Assembly: GCF_000485595.1 (NCBI RefSeq)
Contig: NW_014577297.1
Span: 212,908-244,953 of the forward strand
Source of the DNA: Priapulus caudatus
Lineage: Eukaryota; Priapulida; Priapulimorpha; Priapulimorphida; Priapulidae
Reading direction: 5' to 3'
DNA length: 32,046 nucleotides
Shown here: one piece after another, positions 30,265 to 32,046 of the stretch
Position numbering within the stretch: the stretch's first letter is position 1
Layout of the letters: each line of letters starts with the position of its first letter
The notes under the pieces: model-generated
Database searches by the model: none
Told to the model about the DNA's origin: nothing
The model's input: the letters and a program-made list of their open reading frames with translations, nothing else
Made by a program: the position numbers and the translations under genes

Positions 30265-30325
30265 AAGCTAACATACACAACAAATTGGTATACTTACATA
30301 TATTAAGATATATTAAGCTGATTAC

Positions 30326-30463
30326 CTGTGGGTACCTGCTGTGTCGGGGCCAGGAGTCGATGCAGACGACAATGCGCTGGCCCTGCAGCACGGCTGCTTG
30401 CCGCGTCTCCACACAGATCTTTGGAATCTTTTTCTCGGCCGGCACGAAGAGGTGTCGCGTCGA
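30326..30463 (-). CDS. DIS3: DIS3 exon c (cold-shock domain 2)
   Basis: A 138-nt exon (46 codons, phase 0-0): STRHLFVPAEKKIPKICVET, then RQAAVLQGQRIVVCIDSWPR and HSRYPQ. Human DIS3 reads RRHLFTPADKRIPRIRIETRQ...DGWPRNSRYPNG. This is the OB-fold cold-shock domain 2, which binds RNA ahead of the RNB channel. The acceptor is ACTCTTGCAG and the donor CAG|GTAATC. Confidence 0.96.
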
Positions 30464-30805
30464 CTGCAAGAGTGTGGCATCGTCGGTGATAAGGAAGGGG
30501 AGAGACTAGAGCGTCCCTGTTTATCTATCTCCTTAGCTCACAATAAAGACAAGAAAGGCAACTCGAGGGTGCCATATCACTGACTGACAGAAAGACTGCC
30601 ATTTGTTATGTTGCTATGTCAACTGTAAATGTTTGTCGACAAAATGAATAGTTCTGGCTACTCAAAACGTATAAATTCGTATACTTTTTTGTACAAAGCA
30701 TAATACAAGGGTTTAGTACCTAATAACTCACACATACATTACACATTATATATTAAAATGATAATAAATACAGCAATGCCAGTCAGTTCGCATGCGAATC
30801 GATTG

Positions 30806-30915
30806 ATATCCCATAATACACACTGTTTTACACAACATGCAACTCGAAACAAAATTGCAGTGCGATCGACGCACCAAAAGCTGCCTGACGACCCATCTAG
30901 TGTATTATGGGATAT
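30806..30915. repeat. 16-bp inverted repeat flanking ~78 bp (possible small MITE)
   Basis: ATATCCCATAATACAC (30806-30821) and its exact complement (30900-30915) enclose a unique segment in the DIS3 intron between exons b and c. There is no obvious target-site duplication. Confidence 0.6.
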
Positions 30916-30969
30916 TTAATAAATGTTCTCTTGTCGTCACTGGCAAGCATGTCAACTGTCAGTGCTTAC

Positions 30970-31083
30970 ATCCTTCCGAGTAGAAGGCTGCAGAATTCCG
31001 CAGTACTGCCTCCACTTGCGCTTTATGATACCGACGACGCGACCCGTGACCAACCTGTGCGAGTTTGTCCCCTCCTCCAGGTC
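30970..31083 (-). CDS. DIS3: DIS3 exon b (cold-shock domain 2 start)
   Basis: A 114-nt exon (38 codons, phase 0-0): DLEEGTNSHRLVTGRVVGII, then KRKWRQYCGILQPSTRKD. Human DIS3 has PTGRVVGIIKRNWRPYCGMLS at this point. The acceptor is TGTTCATTAG and the donor GAT|GTAAGC. It has no start Met and is recognisable only by similarity and by phase agreement with exons a and c. Confidence 0.94.
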
Positions 31084-31410
31084 CTAATGAACAGACAGCA
31101 AACATCCTATTAAACATTGCTGTTAAATAAAAACTTTAAAACCTGCAAGTCAGCTGCCAGCACATTACACGGCTTTATATACCTATATACCAGGAGGTTG
31201 AAAGCCACACGTATTTTTCTCATTTGGTGCTCCCTGGATGCATTTTGGGCATTACTTTGTGGAAATAGTTTTAAATAATAATAAGAATTCCCTAAAAAAT
31301 ATAGTTAGCGTATATTTGTGAAGAAATTTAGAGGGTAGCATATGAAACGGAGGTAAATTGCAGCCGAGTTCACCAAGAAAACCCAAAGCCACTGAGGTCA
31401 AGTACACTTC

Positions 31411-31502
31411 AACTGCTACTTTTTCTCTTGTGAAAAAGTAGCAGTTCTGGCTTACAGTTACATGTTAACTACTACTTTTCCTCTTGAGAAAAAGTAGCAG
31501 TT
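31411..31502. repeat. Tandem pair of hairpins, 56 bp apart
   Basis: AACTGCTACTTTTTC (31411-31425) and its perfect complement (31432-31446) leave a 6-base loop. A second, slightly imperfect copy of the same hairpin occupies 31467-31502. Both share CTCTTG(T/A)GA at the tip. They lie in the DIS3 intron, about 110 bp downstream of the exon a donor in transcript sense. Confidence 0.75.
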
Positions 31503-31609
31503 CTAGCTTAAGTGTGACTCTCGTATCAATCATGCATTCTCATTGCTCTTGTCGCGTGATGATGCACGAACGAACGCTATGAGATAGCTTCACTGAATGG
31601 CTTCCCTAC

Positions 31610-31762
31610 ATCGTTCGCTGCCTCCTCATCGTCCGGTGCCTCCGTCTTGTCCTCCAGCATCATCGACGATGGACACTTCCACTGACTCCGCGGCAGGATC
31701 TCCACGGCAACGACATCCTCGTCCACGGATCGGTTCAGGTGCGAGTGACCTTGGATGAAAAC
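31610..31762 (-). CDS. DIS3: DIS3 exon a (end of cold-shock domain 1)
   Basis: A 153-nt exon (51 codons, phase 0-0): VFIQGHSHLNRSVDEDVVAV, then EILPRSQWKCPSS and an acidic tail. Human DIS3 has LNRALHEDIVAVELLPKSQW here. The acceptor is TACCTGGCAG and the donor GAT|GTAGGG. This is the most N-terminal DIS3 exon in the window. The PIN endonuclease domain and the start codon lie beyond 32046, so the gene is partial here. Confidence 0.95.
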
Positions 31763-32046
31763 CTGCCAGGTAACGAAGCACGTTAGTCAATTAGCCGTCG
31801 GTTGCGAGAGCATTCCAGCAATAACGAGAATTTCTTATTCGCCAAAGAATAACAAAATAGTTGGTTGCTTCTGGAGATTTTGCTCAATTCAGTATTCATC
31901 ACATCAATTGTGAGTTACTGCATATTTAACTTGTATAATCGGTATGCAATTAAGGCTTACCAGCCATACTATAACAACTCACTACCACTTAAATAATATT
32001 GATTACTAATGCACCAAAGGTACATTAACTCAGGCCTCGACGCTTA

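Overview
This is nuclear DNA from an animal, most likely a marine invertebrate, although the sequence does not allow a lineage to be named. The genes have many short exons with GT/AG borders. One product is a multi-repeat beta-thymosin, a family restricted to animals. The non-coding DNA is full of terminal-inverted-repeat elements, minisatellites and TTAGGG-like tracts. There is no sign of operons, prokaryotic ribosome binding sites, tRNA or rRNA genes, or CRISPR arrays.

Two convergent genes can be read. On the plus strand, a beta-thymosin repeat gene begins at 8798 and its coding exons are 8798-9005, 10484-10680, 17569-17682 and 17964-17989 (about 181 residues, five actin-binding repeats). 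On the minus strand, thirteen exons of DIS3 (RRP44, the catalytic ribonuclease of the RNA exosome) run from 31762 down to 20110. They cover the end of cold-shock domain 1, cold-shock domain 2, the whole RNB catalytic domain and the S1 domain. The PIN-domain exons lie beyond the right edge. Exon phases agree across all DIS3 junctions except those of one error-ridden exon (27388-27669).

Layout: 1-8600 is intergenic and repeat-rich (TIR elements at 81-330 and 7783-8141, a 60-bp satellite, a hAT-like element with a nested foldback repeat). 8600-11020 holds thymosin exons 1-2 and a minisatellite. 10983-15476 (block B1) and 16750-20978 (block B2) are two copies of the same 4.3-kb segment (thymosin exons 3-4 plus the DIS3 S1 exon). 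A 10-N gap sits at 15477-15486. 15487-16737 (block C1) and 24188-25765 (block C2) are two copies of a DIS3 exon plus intronic transposon. 20979-24187 (block D) and the sequence after 25766 are single copy. The order A-B1-N-C1-B2-D-C2-E fits a tandem duplication of B-D-C whose first D is lost in the N gap. It also fits an assembly chimera: the inner copies (C1, B2) have intact reading frames, while the outer copies (B1, C2) are full of single-base indels.

The most interesting biology is a recurring pattern. At several exon borders of both genes, the exon edge or splice site itself has been copied into the neighbouring intron as a tandem repeat (near 10681, 23482, 27388, 27669, 29457; and a minisatellite directly abuts the donor at 20109). 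A second pattern is TIR elements that carry telomere-like TTAGGG tracts. No new enzymatic or defence system was found.
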